A DNA stretch of 64,000 nucleotides from Mucilaginibacter gilvus (GTDB lineage: Bacteria; Bacteroidota; Bacteroidia; Sphingobacteriales; Sphingobacteriaceae), in assembly GCF_004054195.1 (NCBI RefSeq), contig NZ_SBIW01000012.1, positions 248,001-312,000 on the forward strand, read 5' to 3'. Position 1 is the first letter of the stretch, and each line of letters opens with the position of its first letter. Under the pieces are notes generated by a model. That model was not told the origin of the DNA. It saw only the letters and a program-made list of their open reading frames with translations, and did not search any database. Made by a program: the position numbers and the translations under genes. Of this stretch, positions 36,767 to 46,138 are shown piece by piece.

Positions 36767-36786
36767 GAAGATAAAATATTAAAGAC

Positions 36787-38517
36787 ATGAAAATGAATAA
36801 GAAGAATATTGCCTTTATAGCCCTGCTTACCGCGTTGATAATGCCGGTGGGGTGTAAGAAGGATTTTTTGTCGAGGGATAGTAGCTTTCAGGCCACGGCA
36901 GATGCTACTTTCAGGAAATCAACAGATGTTGTTGCATTGGTTAACAGCATTTACGATGGTTATCAAAATAGCGACCTGCTGAAAAAATCTATCTGGTACT
37001 ACGCCAATTTCACAACGCATGATTTTTACAATTATGGAGCGGATATTGCCTGGAACAATTACCAGATCAACTCAGATTTTGGTGCATTATCAACTTTTTG
37101 GAACAATGCCTTTATCACTATTGCACGTGCTAACGCTGCATTCAAAATTATTGCTACTGCAAAGGAGAATGGTGTTGTTACAGCTGCCCTTGCAGATCGC
37201 CTTACCGGTGAAGCTTACTTTTTACGTGGTATGAGTTACTACTATCTGGCAGGTTCTTTTGGCGGCGTACCATTGGAGTTAAAGTCAGAAACAGACGGTT
37301 TAACGCCACGCAGTTCTCAGGATGAAGTATTTAAACAAGTGGTAGCTGATATGAAACAGGCGGAAACGTTATTGGTATCTAAAGCAACGCTTGATAAAAA
37401 AGATCTGGGCCGTGCTACAAAAGGCTCTGCTTACGCTTATGAAGGTGCTGCGCAAATGTGGTTGAAAGATTACGCTGCTGCCCTTACAGCTTTTAACAGC
37501 ACCGAGCTTACCAGCAATTACCATTTATTGCCAAACTTTGCCGATGTGCATGAATTTAGCAATCAAAATAATGACGAATCGATTTTCGAGGTACAATTTG
37601 AAGTATCGGGTTCCCAGAGCTGGGATGGCGGCTGGCAAAATGGCGGAGAAGTTGCCTGGATAGATGACTTTAGCTGGCCTGAAGAGATTTCTAACTTTGG
37701 TTACGATTACGCCAACCCGGGCTTGTGGTATTCTTACCAGGCAGGTGATAAACGGAAAGCACTTACCGTTTTAGGCCCCGGCGATCAGAATATAAGCCCT
37801 GGTATCATCGCTAAATGGGGTGGTATAAAAGGTTATCCTGCAGTAACGGGCGGCTTTGCAAATGGAGATGCTCGTTTCAAAGCCGATGACGGTACTATTA
37901 TCAATACTTGCGGTACGTTAACCAAACCATGGTATGGTGTATCAGATCAAAAACGGTCTGGCTACTACAATGCCAAAAAATGGCGCGATCCGCAACTTAC
38001 AGGCGGTACTGGTAGCCAAATCATATTTGGCTCACAAAACCAAATCCTGATGCGTTACGCGGAAGTACTGTTAAGCAGAGCTGAATGTAAAGTACGTACT
38101 GGTGACGTTGCCGGCGCAATGGCCGACCTTAAAATAGTTAGAGACCGTGCCTTTGGTGGTGTTGCACCTGCCGTAATGCAGGACGGCCTTACTTATGATG
38201 GTAAAGCGTCTACCCCAATAACCGATCCTTTGCAAATGGTATTGAGCGAATACAGACACGAATTAACCGCCGAGTATTCTGTTTTTTATGATCTGCGCAG
38301 GGCTGGCCCGGGTGTAGCTTCGGCTTTCATCAAAGCCGCTTACGGTACCGATGCAACTTCTACACCTCAGCCTTATCCGTATGGCCCAACAGCCGATGGT
38401 TTATTGCATGGTGTATGGAAAACAACCCTTCCGGAAGGACGCGATATTTTGCCAATTCCACAAGCTGCGATTGGTCTTAACCCAAATCTTACGCAGAATC
38501 CTGCGTATGGCAAATAA
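36787..38517 (+). CDS. SusD/RagB-family outer-membrane lipoprotein (locus B)
   Basis: 576 residues, lipobox MPVG-C23. SusD_N-like start (CKKDFLSRDSSF), TPR-like helices with the motif LTGEAYFLRGMSYYYLAGSF, and the C-terminal RagB part (YAEVLLSRAECKVRTGD; HELTAEYSVFYDLRRAG; ILPIPQAAIGLNPNLTQNPAYG). This is the classical RagB/SusD branch, unlike the SusD-like_2 type at 676. It is the surface-exposed substrate-binding partner of the SusC encoded 20 bases upstream; followed by a terminator. Confidence 0.95.
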   Translation: MKMNKKNIAFIALLTALIMPVGCKKDFLSRDSSFQATADATFRKSTDVVALVNSIYDGYQNSDLLKKSIWYYANFTTHDFYNYGADIAWNNYQINSDFGALSTFWNNAFITIARANAAFKIIATAKENGVVTAALADRLTGEAYFLRGMSYYYLAGSFGGVPLELKSETDGLTPRSSQDEVFKQVVADMKQAETLLVSKATLDKKDLGRATKGSAYAYEGAAQMWLKDYAAALTAFNSTELTSNYHLLPNFADVHEFSNQNNDESIFEVQFEVSGSQSWDGGWQNGGEVAWIDDFSWPEEISNFGYDYANPGLWYSYQAGDKRKALTVLGPGDQNISPGIIAKWGGIKGYPAVTGGFANGDARFKADDGTIINTCGTLTKPWYGVSDQKRSGYYNAKKWRDPQLTGGTGSQIIFGSQNQILMRYAEVLLSRAECKVRTGDVAGAMADLKIVRDRAFGGVAPAVMQDGLTYDGKASTPITDPLQMVLSEYRHELTAEYSVFYDLRRAGPGVASAFIKAAYGTDATSTPQPYPYGPTADGLLHGVWKTTLPEGRDILPIPQAAIGLNPNLTQNPAYGK

Positions 38518-38532
38518 TAGTATTTTAACTTT

Positions 38533-38570
38533 AAAAAAAGGCTTTCTCTGTACAGAGAAGGCCTTTTTTT
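38533..38570 (+). terminator. Intrinsic terminator after susD (locus B)
   Basis: Long hairpin: A-run plus GGC, TCTCTGTACAGAGA core, GGCC and a T-run, only 16 bases beyond the susD stop. It may attenuate rather than fully stop transcription into the following genes, which lie on the same strand. Confidence 0.85.
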
Positions 38571-38652
38571 GCTGCTGATAAAAAGTTCGTTGAAATGGAT
38601 GTAAACCCATAAATTGTACATGCTTTTCAATCGATAACCTTAGGCTTACTAT

Positions 38653-41600
38653 ATGAGAATTTCTTACTATACAATAGTTCTGTTCTGTTTTGTTGGCTTG
38701 CTTTCCTGTAAAAAGAAAACGCAGTTTCAGCAAATATCTTCCTCTCATTCTGGCATCAATTTCAACAATAAAATAACCGAGAACGATTCCATAAACCCGC
38801 TCGACGTAGTAAACATCTACAATGGCGGCGGCGTTGGCATCGGCGATTTTAACAACGATGGCAAACAGGATGTTTTTTTCTCGGGCAACATGGTATCTAA
38901 CCGCCTGTACCTCAATAAAGGCGATTTTAAGTTTGATGATATTACCGCCACAGCAGGCGTAGGCGGCAACGGGCGCTGGGGCCGTGGTGTAAGCGTGGTA
39001 GATATCAATAGCGATGGGTTGATGGACATTTACGTTTGTAACACCATTTACGCCGATTCTACCAGGCGATACAACTTTTTGTACGTTAACCAGGGGCTTG
39101 ATAAGGACGGTACCCCTCATTTTAAGGATATGGCAAAAGATTACCACCTGCAAGCGGGTGTTGAATCTACCATGGCCAGTTTTTTTGATTATGATAACGA
39201 CGGCGATCTGGATATGTACCTTACGGTTAACAATGCCAGCGCTCAATATAATCCTAACGTTTTTGGCTCTGCCGAAAGCCGCGGGCCACATAATGTTACA
39301 GGTAAGCTGTTTCGTAACGATTGGGACAACTTGCTAAAGCACCCCGTTTTTACAGATGTAACCGTAGTGGCAGGTGTTACCATAAGTGGCTTCGGGCACT
39401 CGGCATCTACTGTTGATTTTAACGGCGATGGATGGAGAGATATTTACGTATCCAACGATTTTATCTCCAACAATATCCTGTATATCAACAACCACGACGG
39501 CACCTTTACCGATCGATCTAAAGAATATTTTAAACACACCTCCTTTAACTCAATGGGGCAGGATGTGGTAGACATTAATAACGATGGCTTGCCAGATGTG
39601 GTGGAACTGGATATGAACCCCGAGGACAACTACCGTAAAAAGATGATGCTGGGGCCAAATAACTACCAGCTTTTTCAAAACTTCGACTTGTTTAGCACAC
39701 AGTACCAATATGTGCGCAATACCCTGCAATTAAACCAGGGCCCGCGCCTGGGGCAGCAAGGTGCTATTGGCGCGCCCACCTTTGCCGATATAGGTTTCCT
39801 GAGCGGAATAGCGCAAACCGACTGGAGTTGGACACCGCTCATTACCGATTTTAATAACGATGGTTTCAGGGATATGATCGTAACCAACGGTTTCCCAAGG
39901 GATGTATCTGACAGGGATTTCATGACCTACAGGCAGCAAGCCTACGCCATAGCTTCTAAGGAAACTGTTTTAAATCAAATTCCGGAGATTAAAATACACA
40001 ATTATGCTTTCGCCAATAATGGCGACCTTACTTTTAAGGATGTTAGCATGGATTGGGGCTTATCGCTGCCAACTTTTTCTAATGGTGCAGTTTACGCCGA
40101 TCTGGATAACGATGGCGCGATGGACATGGTTGTGAATAATGTTAACGATGAGGCGTTGGTTTATCGCAACACCTCAAGAGATGAGGAAAAAGACCTGGGC
40201 GGTTCGCACTACCTGCAACTAAACTTTAAGGGCGATAAGTTTAATTTGAACGGGTTGGGCACTTTGGTAAACATCTACTACAATAAAGGCAAGCAGCAGT
40301 TTTATGAGAACAACCCTTATCGCGGATACCTTTCTTCTGTGGAGAACATCGCCCATTTTGGATTGGGAAAAGTGGATAAGGTGGATTCGGTGATCATAAC
40401 CTGGCCAAATGGCAAAAAGCAAAAACTACTTAACGTAAAAGCTGACCAAAATTTACAAGTAAGCATTGCCAGCGCTGTAGAAGCCAAACCGGCGGTACAG
40501 CCATTGCTTGCCGTAAATGCCTTATTCAAGGAAATTACAGATTCGGTAGGCGTTCACTTTTTACACAGCGATGCTAACTTCATCGACTTTAATATTCAAA
40601 AACTATTGCCGCATAAGCTCTCAGAATATGGCCCGGCTTTAGCAGTTGGCGATATTAATAACGATGGCCTGGACGATATGGTTATCGGGGGCGACTCTTA
40701 CAACCAGGCGCAGGTTTTTATGCAACAAGCTAACGGTAAATTCAGCCGGCGCGATTTGCTGCCCGTAAAAACTTTTACACCTATACTTTTTAAAGATACG
40801 GGCCTGTTACTTTTTGATGCCAATGGCGATGGTAAACTTGATCTTTATATGGCCAGCGGCGGTTACGAAATTGCCCCGAACGACCCAAAATACCAGGACA
40901 GGCTGTACCTTAACGATGGCAAAGGCAATTTTACCTTAGCAGCGGATGCTATCCCTTCAAACTTTACAAGTAAGTTATGCGTACGTGGCTTTGATTATAA
41001 TAAAGATGGTAAACTGGATCTGTTCGTATCGGGCAGGGTAAAACCATGGGAATACCCCAAGCCGGTATCAAGTATTATTTTGCGGAACGATAGCCAAAAC
41101 GGCAAGGCCAAGTTTACGGATGTAACCACGGAGGTTGCCCCGGCCCTAAAGGATATAGGTTTGGTTTGCGATGCCACCTTTACCGATTTTGATAACGACG
41201 GCTGGCCCGATCTGATGGTGGCCGGCGAGTGGATGCCAGTCACATTCCTCAAGAACAATCACGGTAAGTTTGAAAACATAACCGCTAACACCGGCATTGC
41301 CGATAAGTTAGGCTGGTGGAATTCCATCGCGGCGGGTGATTTCAGGCACACCGGGCGTACCGATTATATTGTGGGTAACGTTGGCCAAAACAGCCTGATG
41401 CAGCCAACCAACCAATACCCGATCTATATCACCGCAAACGATTTTGATAACAGCAAAATTTACAGTGCCGTTCCATCAATATTTTTTAAGGATAAGGATG
41501 GCGTTAAAAAGGAATTTCCGGTAGAGGGCCGCGATGACATGCTGAAGCAAATGATCAGCATGAAGAAAAAATATACCAATTACAAATCGTACGCGGCTGC

Positions 41601-42228
41601 TACTATGGACGAGCTGTTTACGCCCGAACAGCGGAAAGGGGCTTTACGCTTAAAGGCCAATATGTTTAAAACGAGTTACTTGCGCAACGATGGCAATGGC
41701 AAATTTACCATGATACCAATGCCTGTTGAAGCACAGGTATCAGTTATAAACGGTATGGAAACCGGCGATTTTGATGGCGACGGTAACCTGGATGTAGTGA
41801 TGAACGGTAACGATTATGGCTCGGAAGCGGCCATTGGCCGTTACGACGCTTTAAACGGCCTGATGCTGAAAGGCGATGGCAAGGGAGGGTTTAAAGCGCA
41901 AAGCATTTTGCAGAGCGGCATTTACATCCCTGGTAACGGTAAGGCACTGGTGAAACTGCGCGATAACAAGGGGCAGCTACTGCTCGCCGCGAGCCAGAAC
42001 AAGGATTATTTGAAGCTTTTTAAATTGAAAAGTAGCACACGCAACGTCCCCGTAGCATCCAATGATGCTTATGCAATCATCACTTATAAAAACGGGAAGA
42101 CCGAAAAACAAGAGTTTTACTACGGTTCGTCCTTTCTTTCGCAATCGGCAAGGTTTCTCACCCGAAGCCCAAACATGCAAAGTGTAATTATTTATGATAA
42201 TATGGGGCATAAAAGTACTGTGAATTAA
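38653..42228 (+). CDS. FG-GAP/VCBS repeat lipoprotein with ASPIC/UnbV domain
   Basis: 1191 residues, lipobox GLLS-C19. Twelve D-x-N/D-x-DG-x-x-D calcium-binding loops can be counted (for example GDFNNDGKQDVFF, VDINSDGLMDIYV, FDYDNDGDLDMYL, GDINNDGLDDMVI, FDYNKDGKLDLFV, GDFDGDGNLDVVM), seven before and five after an ASPIC/UnbV domain at about 530-600 (NPYRGYLSSVENIAHFGLG, VIITWPNGKKQ). The repeats should form one or two beta-propellers on the outer membrane. It follows a SusCD pair as the paralog at 1-549 does, which suggests a role with the SusCD complex, such as binding substrate or a partner protein. No enzymatic motif is visible. Confidence 0.92.
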   Translation: MRISYYTIVLFCFVGLLSCKKKTQFQQISSSHSGINFNNKITENDSINPLDVVNIYNGGGVGIGDFNNDGKQDVFFSGNMVSNRLYLNKGDFKFDDITATAGVGGNGRWGRGVSVVDINSDGLMDIYVCNTIYADSTRRYNFLYVNQGLDKDGTPHFKDMAKDYHLQAGVESTMASFFDYDNDGDLDMYLTVNNASAQYNPNVFGSAESRGPHNVTGKLFRNDWDNLLKHPVFTDVTVVAGVTISGFGHSASTVDFNGDGWRDIYVSNDFISNNILYINNHDGTFTDRSKEYFKHTSFNSMGQDVVDINNDGLPDVVELDMNPEDNYRKKMMLGPNNYQLFQNFDLFSTQYQYVRNTLQLNQGPRLGQQGAIGAPTFADIGFLSGIAQTDWSWTPLITDFNNDGFRDMIVTNGFPRDVSDRDFMTYRQQAYAIASKETVLNQIPEIKIHNYAFANNGDLTFKDVSMDWGLSLPTFSNGAVYADLDNDGAMDMVVNNVNDEALVYRNTSRDEEKDLGGSHYLQLNFKGDKFNLNGLGTLVNIYYNKGKQQFYENNPYRGYLSSVENIAHFGLGKVDKVDSVIITWPNGKKQKLLNVKADQNLQVSIASAVEAKPAVQPLLAVNALFKEITDSVGVHFLHSDANFIDFNIQKLLPHKLSEYGPALAVGDINNDGLDDMVIGGDSYNQAQVFMQQANGKFSRRDLLPVKTFTPILFKDTGLLLFDANGDGKLDLYMASGGYEIAPNDPKYQDRLYLNDGKGNFTLAADAIPSNFTSKLCVRGFDYNKDGKLDLFVSGRVKPWEYPKPVSSIILRNDSQNGKAKFTDVTTEVAPALKDIGLVCDATFTDFDNDGWPDLMVAGEWMPVTFLKNNHGKFENITANTGIADKLGWWNSIAAGDFRHTGRTDYIVGNVGQNSLMQPTNQYPIYITANDFDNSKIYSAVPSIFFKDKDGVKKEFPVEGRDDMLKQMISMKKKYTNYKSYAAATMDELFTPEQRKGALRLKANMFKTSYLRNDGNGKFTMIPMPVEAQVSVINGMETGDFDGDGNLDVVMNGNDYGSEAAIGRYDALNGLMLKGDGKGGFKAQSILQSGIYIPGNGKALVKLRDNKGQLLLAASQNKDYLKLFKLKSSTRNVPVASNDAYAIITYKNGKTEKQEFYYGSSFLSQSARFLTRSPNMQSVIIYDNMGHKSTVN

Positions 42229-42248
42229 GCAGGGCAATCGATTGTTAT

Positions 42249-42256
42249 TATATTTG
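42249..42256 (+). promoter_or_regulatory. Candidate -7 box before DUF1080-PA14 gene
   Basis: TATATTTG matches TAnnTTTG and lies 61 bases before the ATG at 42317, in the 88-base gap. No well-spaced -33 element was found. It may be an internal promoter that uncouples the catabolic genes from susCD. Confidence 0.35.
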
Positions 42257-42316
42257 TACAAACCAAAATCAAAACTACAGCAGCCCTCATTAACGGGTAT
42301 TGCTTAACTAACTAAA

Positions 42317-44149
42317 ATGGATAAGAAAATTCACACCGCCGTTGGCATGGTGTTGCTGCTCGCCTCGTCATTTGATGCGCGGCTTGCCAATGCGCAGGCG
42401 CTCAACAGCCAAGTAGCACTAACCGATCTGTCGGTATTTGCTGCTCCGCCAAAAAATTGGGAAATAGATGGCAGTTTGCATGCCGATTTAGAAAAGCCCA
42501 ACACATTTGCCTTAACCAATGGAACCGGCATATTGGTAAACACCGTGGACGAGAAAAACCCGGGACACGATCTTTACTTCAACCTGCAGCACGGCGATAT
42601 AGACCTGGAGATGGATTACACCATGGCCAAGGGAGCAAATTCGGGTATCTACCTGCAGGGCCGGTACGAAATTCAACTGCTGGATAGCTGGGGTACGGTA
42701 AATCCCAAATCGAGCGATAACGGCGGCATTTACGAACGCTGGGACGAGAGCAAACCCGATGGCATGAAAGGCTATGAGGGCCATTCGCCAAGGCAGAACG
42801 CCAGCCGGGCGCCGGGTTTATGGCAGCATATACGCATTTCGTTCCAGGCACCAAAGTTTGATGACAAGGGTGTGAAAATAGCAAATGCCAAAGTGCTTTA
42901 TATTTGGCTTAACGGCGTGCTGATCCAGGAAAATGTAGAATTATCCGGCCCAACCCGTGGTGCTTACGATACCAAAGAAAGCGCGCTCGGTCCGCTCCGC
43001 TTACAGGGCGACCACGGCGCGGTAGCGTTTAAAAACATCAGCTACACCAACTTTAACAAACCCCATCCAACGGTATCCGATCTTAAATACACGGTTTACA
43101 AAGGCAACTTTGCCGAAGAGCCCGATTATAAAACCTTAAAACCAGAGGCTCAGGGCGCAACGCCTATGCTAACCTCCAACGAGGTAAAGCTGGCCAACGA
43201 GTTTTTGCTGAAATACACCGGCACTATTCATATTACCGAAGCAGGCGAGTATGCCTTTAAGTTAAGCGTACCCGGTGGTAAAGGTGCCCTTCGTATTAAC
43301 GGCGCACCCGCGGTTACAGCAGGCGGCTTCAGAGGCACAGGTACAGTACAATTACCCGCAGGCGATCTTCCTTTCGAAATGTCCTACATTAAGAATGTAG
43401 ACTGGGCGAAAGCGGCTTTAGGGCTAACGGTATCTGGTCCGGGTGTAAGGGAATACTTGTTGAGCGATGCGAATGTAAGCTCTAACGATGCGGTGGACCC
43501 TATTCTGATCAACGCTACGGAAAACGCCATCCTCCGCAGTTTTAGCGATCTGCCGGGAGGCATCCGTGTAACACACGGGATAGACGTAGGCAGTACCGAA
43601 CAACTACACTACACTTATGATGCCGATAAAGGCATGATCGTGCAGATCTGGCGCGGTGGTTTCCTGGATGCTACCCCTATGTGGCACGAGCGCGGCGACG
43701 GTTCATCTAAACCTGCCGGTTCTGTCCAATATTTTGGCAAACCAGCACCCGGCATAGCTAAATTAGCCACTGCCGAAGCAGCCTGGCCGGCAGACACCAA
43801 CGGTACAGCTTACAAACCCAAAGGCTACACACTGGATGCCGATGGCCGCCCAACATTTAAATATATGCTTTACGGTGCTGCCGTTAGCGATGTAAGTACT
43901 GTAATAGCAGGCGGCGAGGGGCTTCATCGCGTGGTAACCATTGCCACCCCGGTAGCCGGGTTAACCATGCGCCTGGCACAGGGTGCAAAAATAGAACTGC
44001 TTAAAAACGGGTTCTATACTATCGACGATCAGTACTATATCCGTTTAGATGGAGGCGGCGAGGGGAAACCAATTGTACGCACTTCGGGCGGGATGCAGGA
44101 ACTTATCATCCCCGTCAAACAAAAATTAACCTATTCTATCATTTTTTAA
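42317..44149 (+). CDS. DUF1080 (3-keto-disaccharide hydrolase-like) and PA14 domain protein, secreted
   Basis: 610 residues with signal peptide ending ANAQA (about 26). Residues 30-245 are a DUF1080 jelly roll (DIDLEMDYTMAKGANSGIYLQGRYEIQLLDSWG in pieces; LWQHIRISFQAPKFD; VLIQENVELSGPTRG). Residues about 257-380 form a PA14-like beta-barrel (YTVYKGNFAEEPDY, AGEYAFKLSVPGGKGALRINGAP), often carbohydrate-binding. The last 215 or so residues (VTHGIDVGSTEQLHYTYD, GGFLDATPMWHERGDGSS) are a conserved-looking module I cannot name. DUF1080 members are known to cleave 3-keto-glycosides. Spaced 9 bases before the quinoprotein-cytochrome gene, so the two are surely co-transcribed. Confidence 0.88.
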   Translation: MDKKIHTAVGMVLLLASSFDARLANAQALNSQVALTDLSVFAAPPKNWEIDGSLHADLEKPNTFALTNGTGILVNTVDEKNPGHDLYFNLQHGDIDLEMDYTMAKGANSGIYLQGRYEIQLLDSWGTVNPKSSDNGGIYERWDESKPDGMKGYEGHSPRQNASRAPGLWQHIRISFQAPKFDDKGVKIANAKVLYIWLNGVLIQENVELSGPTRGAYDTKESALGPLRLQGDHGAVAFKNISYTNFNKPHPTVSDLKYTVYKGNFAEEPDYKTLKPEAQGATPMLTSNEVKLANEFLLKYTGTIHITEAGEYAFKLSVPGGKGALRINGAPAVTAGGFRGTGTVQLPAGDLPFEMSYIKNVDWAKAALGLTVSGPGVREYLLSDANVSSNDAVDPILINATENAILRSFSDLPGGIRVTHGIDVGSTEQLHYTYDADKGMIVQIWRGGFLDATPMWHERGDGSSKPAGSVQYFGKPAPGIAKLATAEAAWPADTNGTAYKPKGYTLDADGRPTFKYMLYGAAVSDVSTVIAGGEGLHRVVTIATPVAGLTMRLAQGAKIELLKNGFYTIDDQYYIRLDGGGEGKPIVRTSGGMQELIIPVKQKLTYSIIF

Positions 44150-44158
44150 GAACAGGAC

Positions 44159-46105
44159 ATGAAGAATTTAGTAAAGCAAACGATAAGCAGGTTAATACTT
44201 TTTGTAAGTGTAATTACTGCCATAATGGCGACGACTCAGCGTGCATTAGCACAGGCCGAATCGCCAAAAGAGGACGACTTTTTTAAGATCATGAAAGTGC
44301 CTGCACCCGAGGGTACCATACTGGAGGTTGGCGGTTTATGCACCCTGCCAAATGGCAGCCTTGCGGTAACCACCCGCCGCGGCGATATTTTTATTGTAGA
44401 GAATCCAACCAGTCAGCATCCCTTCTTCCGCAAGTTTGCATCGGGATTACATGAGGTTTTGGGGGCGGCTTATAAAGACGGTGCCTTGTACGTAGTACAA
44501 CGCGGCGAGCTAACCAAACTGGTGGATACCAACATGGATGGTAAGGCCGATGTATTTGAAACCATTTACGCCTGGCCATTATCGGGCAACTACCACGAAT
44601 ACAGCTTTGGGCCAAAGATTGCGCCGGACGGTTCTTTCTTTGTAACCCTAAACCTCGGTTTCCCGCCGGATTGGTGGCATCCTAAAAGCTTTGTGCCTTA
44701 CCGCGGCTGGGCTTTAAATATTAAAGAAGATGGCACCGTTACGCCATGGGCAGCGGGTTTCCGTTCGCCATGCGGTATCAGTATGATTGATGGTGAACTT
44801 TGGTATAGCGACAACCAGGGCGACTGGGTTGGATCGGGCAGTATTATGCCGGTAAAAAAAGGTGGCTTTATGGGGCACCCGGCCAGCTTGGTATGGACAG
44901 GTCTGCCAAACTCTCCATTAACGCTTACGCAAGAAAAATTCTTTGCTACCAATAATCCGCGGATAGAATTTGACAAATACGGCCAGCCGTTTAAACCTCA
45001 AAACATCGTTAACGAGAAATTTAAAACCGAGTTTGAAGCTAAGAAAGAAATTCCCGAGTTACAGCTACCCGCTGTATGGCTGCCGCATGGCATCCTGGGT
45101 ATTTCCAATTCCGAAATTGTAAAAATACCCGAAGGTGCATTTGGTCCGTTCTCGGGGCAGTTGCTGGTGTGCGACCAGGGACAGAGCATGGTAGACCGTG
45201 TTTTCCTGGAGAAAATAAACGGAGAATATCAGGGTGCCGCATGGGCGTTCCGCAGTGGTTTTCAATCGGGCATTGTGCGTTTGGCCTGGTTGCCAGATGG
45301 CTCACTGGCAGCGGGTGAAACTAACCGTGGCTGGGGTTCGGCAGGGGAGGCCACTATGGGCTTGCAGCGTTTGATCTGGAACAATCATATCCCGTTTGAA
45401 ATGCGTGCCATACGTGCCCAGCCGGATGGTTTCGAGATTGAGTTTACAAAGCCTGTTGATAGGAAAGTAGCAGAGGATATCGCCTCGTACTCGGTAGAAA
45501 GCTACATTTACAAATACCATGGCGTTTACGGTAGCCCGCCGGTGAACACGGCGAAATGCCCCATCACTGGTGTTAAAGTATCTGAAGACGGGCTAAAGGC
45601 TCGTATTGTGGTAAGTAACCTGCGCCGGTATTACATCCATACCATTACGCTTGATGGCATGCGCGATAAGGAGAACTATTTTAACCTGGTTCACCCAACC
45701 GCCTACTACACCCTCAACAATATCCCCGAAGGGAAGAAGCTAAGCATGACCGAAGTAAGCACCAAAAATTCGGTTAAAGCGGCTGTAGCTGTTAAACCTG
45801 TTGCGGTAAAAGGGGCGGCTAAAACCACTGCGGTTGCCCCTGCAAAAGCGCTGACCTATGAGGATGTAAAACCTTTATTGGCTAAAAACACCTGTTCGGC
45901 TTGCCATAACCCTAACACCAAGCAGGTAGGGCCGGCTTTTAAGGATGTGGCCAAACGTAACTATAGCGTAGCGCAAATTATGGCACTCATCAAAAATCCT
46001 AAGCCCGAGCATTGGCCGGATTATTCTACGCCAATGCCGCCGATGCCGCAGGTTGCCGAGCAGGATGCCCGTAAAATTGCAACCTGGATAAGGACGTTGA
46101 AATAA
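44159..46105 (+). CDS. Secreted quinoprotein-dehydrogenase-like propeller fused to cytochrome c
   Basis: 648 residues. Signal peptide to about 32; six-bladed propeller at about 40-420 of the soluble-glucose-dehydrogenase/membrane-bound dehydrogenase type (LCTLPNGSLAVTTRRGDIF, LDTNMDGKAD-like VDTNMDGKADVFE, AAGFRSPCGISMIDGELWYSDNQGDW, LPHGILGIS); a beta domain at about 425-530; an Ala/Lys/Pro-rich linker; and a class I cytochrome c at about 565-648 with heme site C579-SA-C-H583 and Met ligand candidates in PMPPMPQ. The fusion of propeller and heme points to oxidation of a sugar or alcohol in the periplasm with electrons passed to heme. Whether it binds PQQ is not proven from sequence. Confidence 0.85.
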   Translation: MKNLVKQTISRLILFVSVITAIMATTQRALAQAESPKEDDFFKIMKVPAPEGTILEVGGLCTLPNGSLAVTTRRGDIFIVENPTSQHPFFRKFASGLHEVLGAAYKDGALYVVQRGELTKLVDTNMDGKADVFETIYAWPLSGNYHEYSFGPKIAPDGSFFVTLNLGFPPDWWHPKSFVPYRGWALNIKEDGTVTPWAAGFRSPCGISMIDGELWYSDNQGDWVGSGSIMPVKKGGFMGHPASLVWTGLPNSPLTLTQEKFFATNNPRIEFDKYGQPFKPQNIVNEKFKTEFEAKKEIPELQLPAVWLPHGILGISNSEIVKIPEGAFGPFSGQLLVCDQGQSMVDRVFLEKINGEYQGAAWAFRSGFQSGIVRLAWLPDGSLAAGETNRGWGSAGEATMGLQRLIWNNHIPFEMRAIRAQPDGFEIEFTKPVDRKVAEDIASYSVESYIYKYHGVYGSPPVNTAKCPITGVKVSEDGLKARIVVSNLRRYYIHTITLDGMRDKENYFNLVHPTAYYTLNNIPEGKKLSMTEVSTKNSVKAAVAVKPVAVKGAAKTTAVAPAKALTYEDVKPLLAKNTCSACHNPNTKQVGPAFKDVAKRNYSVAQIMALIKNPKPEHWPDYSTPMPPMPQVAEQDARKIATWIRTLK

Positions 46106-46138
46106 GCAAAACGAGAAAAGATACTAACAACATTGAAC

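Noticed and set aside
38401..39291. 296-codon open frame on the minus strand
   Set aside because: It lies antisense to the end of susD and the start of the FG-GAP gene, covers a terminator, and its translation has no domain pattern; it is a shadow of the real plus-strand genes.
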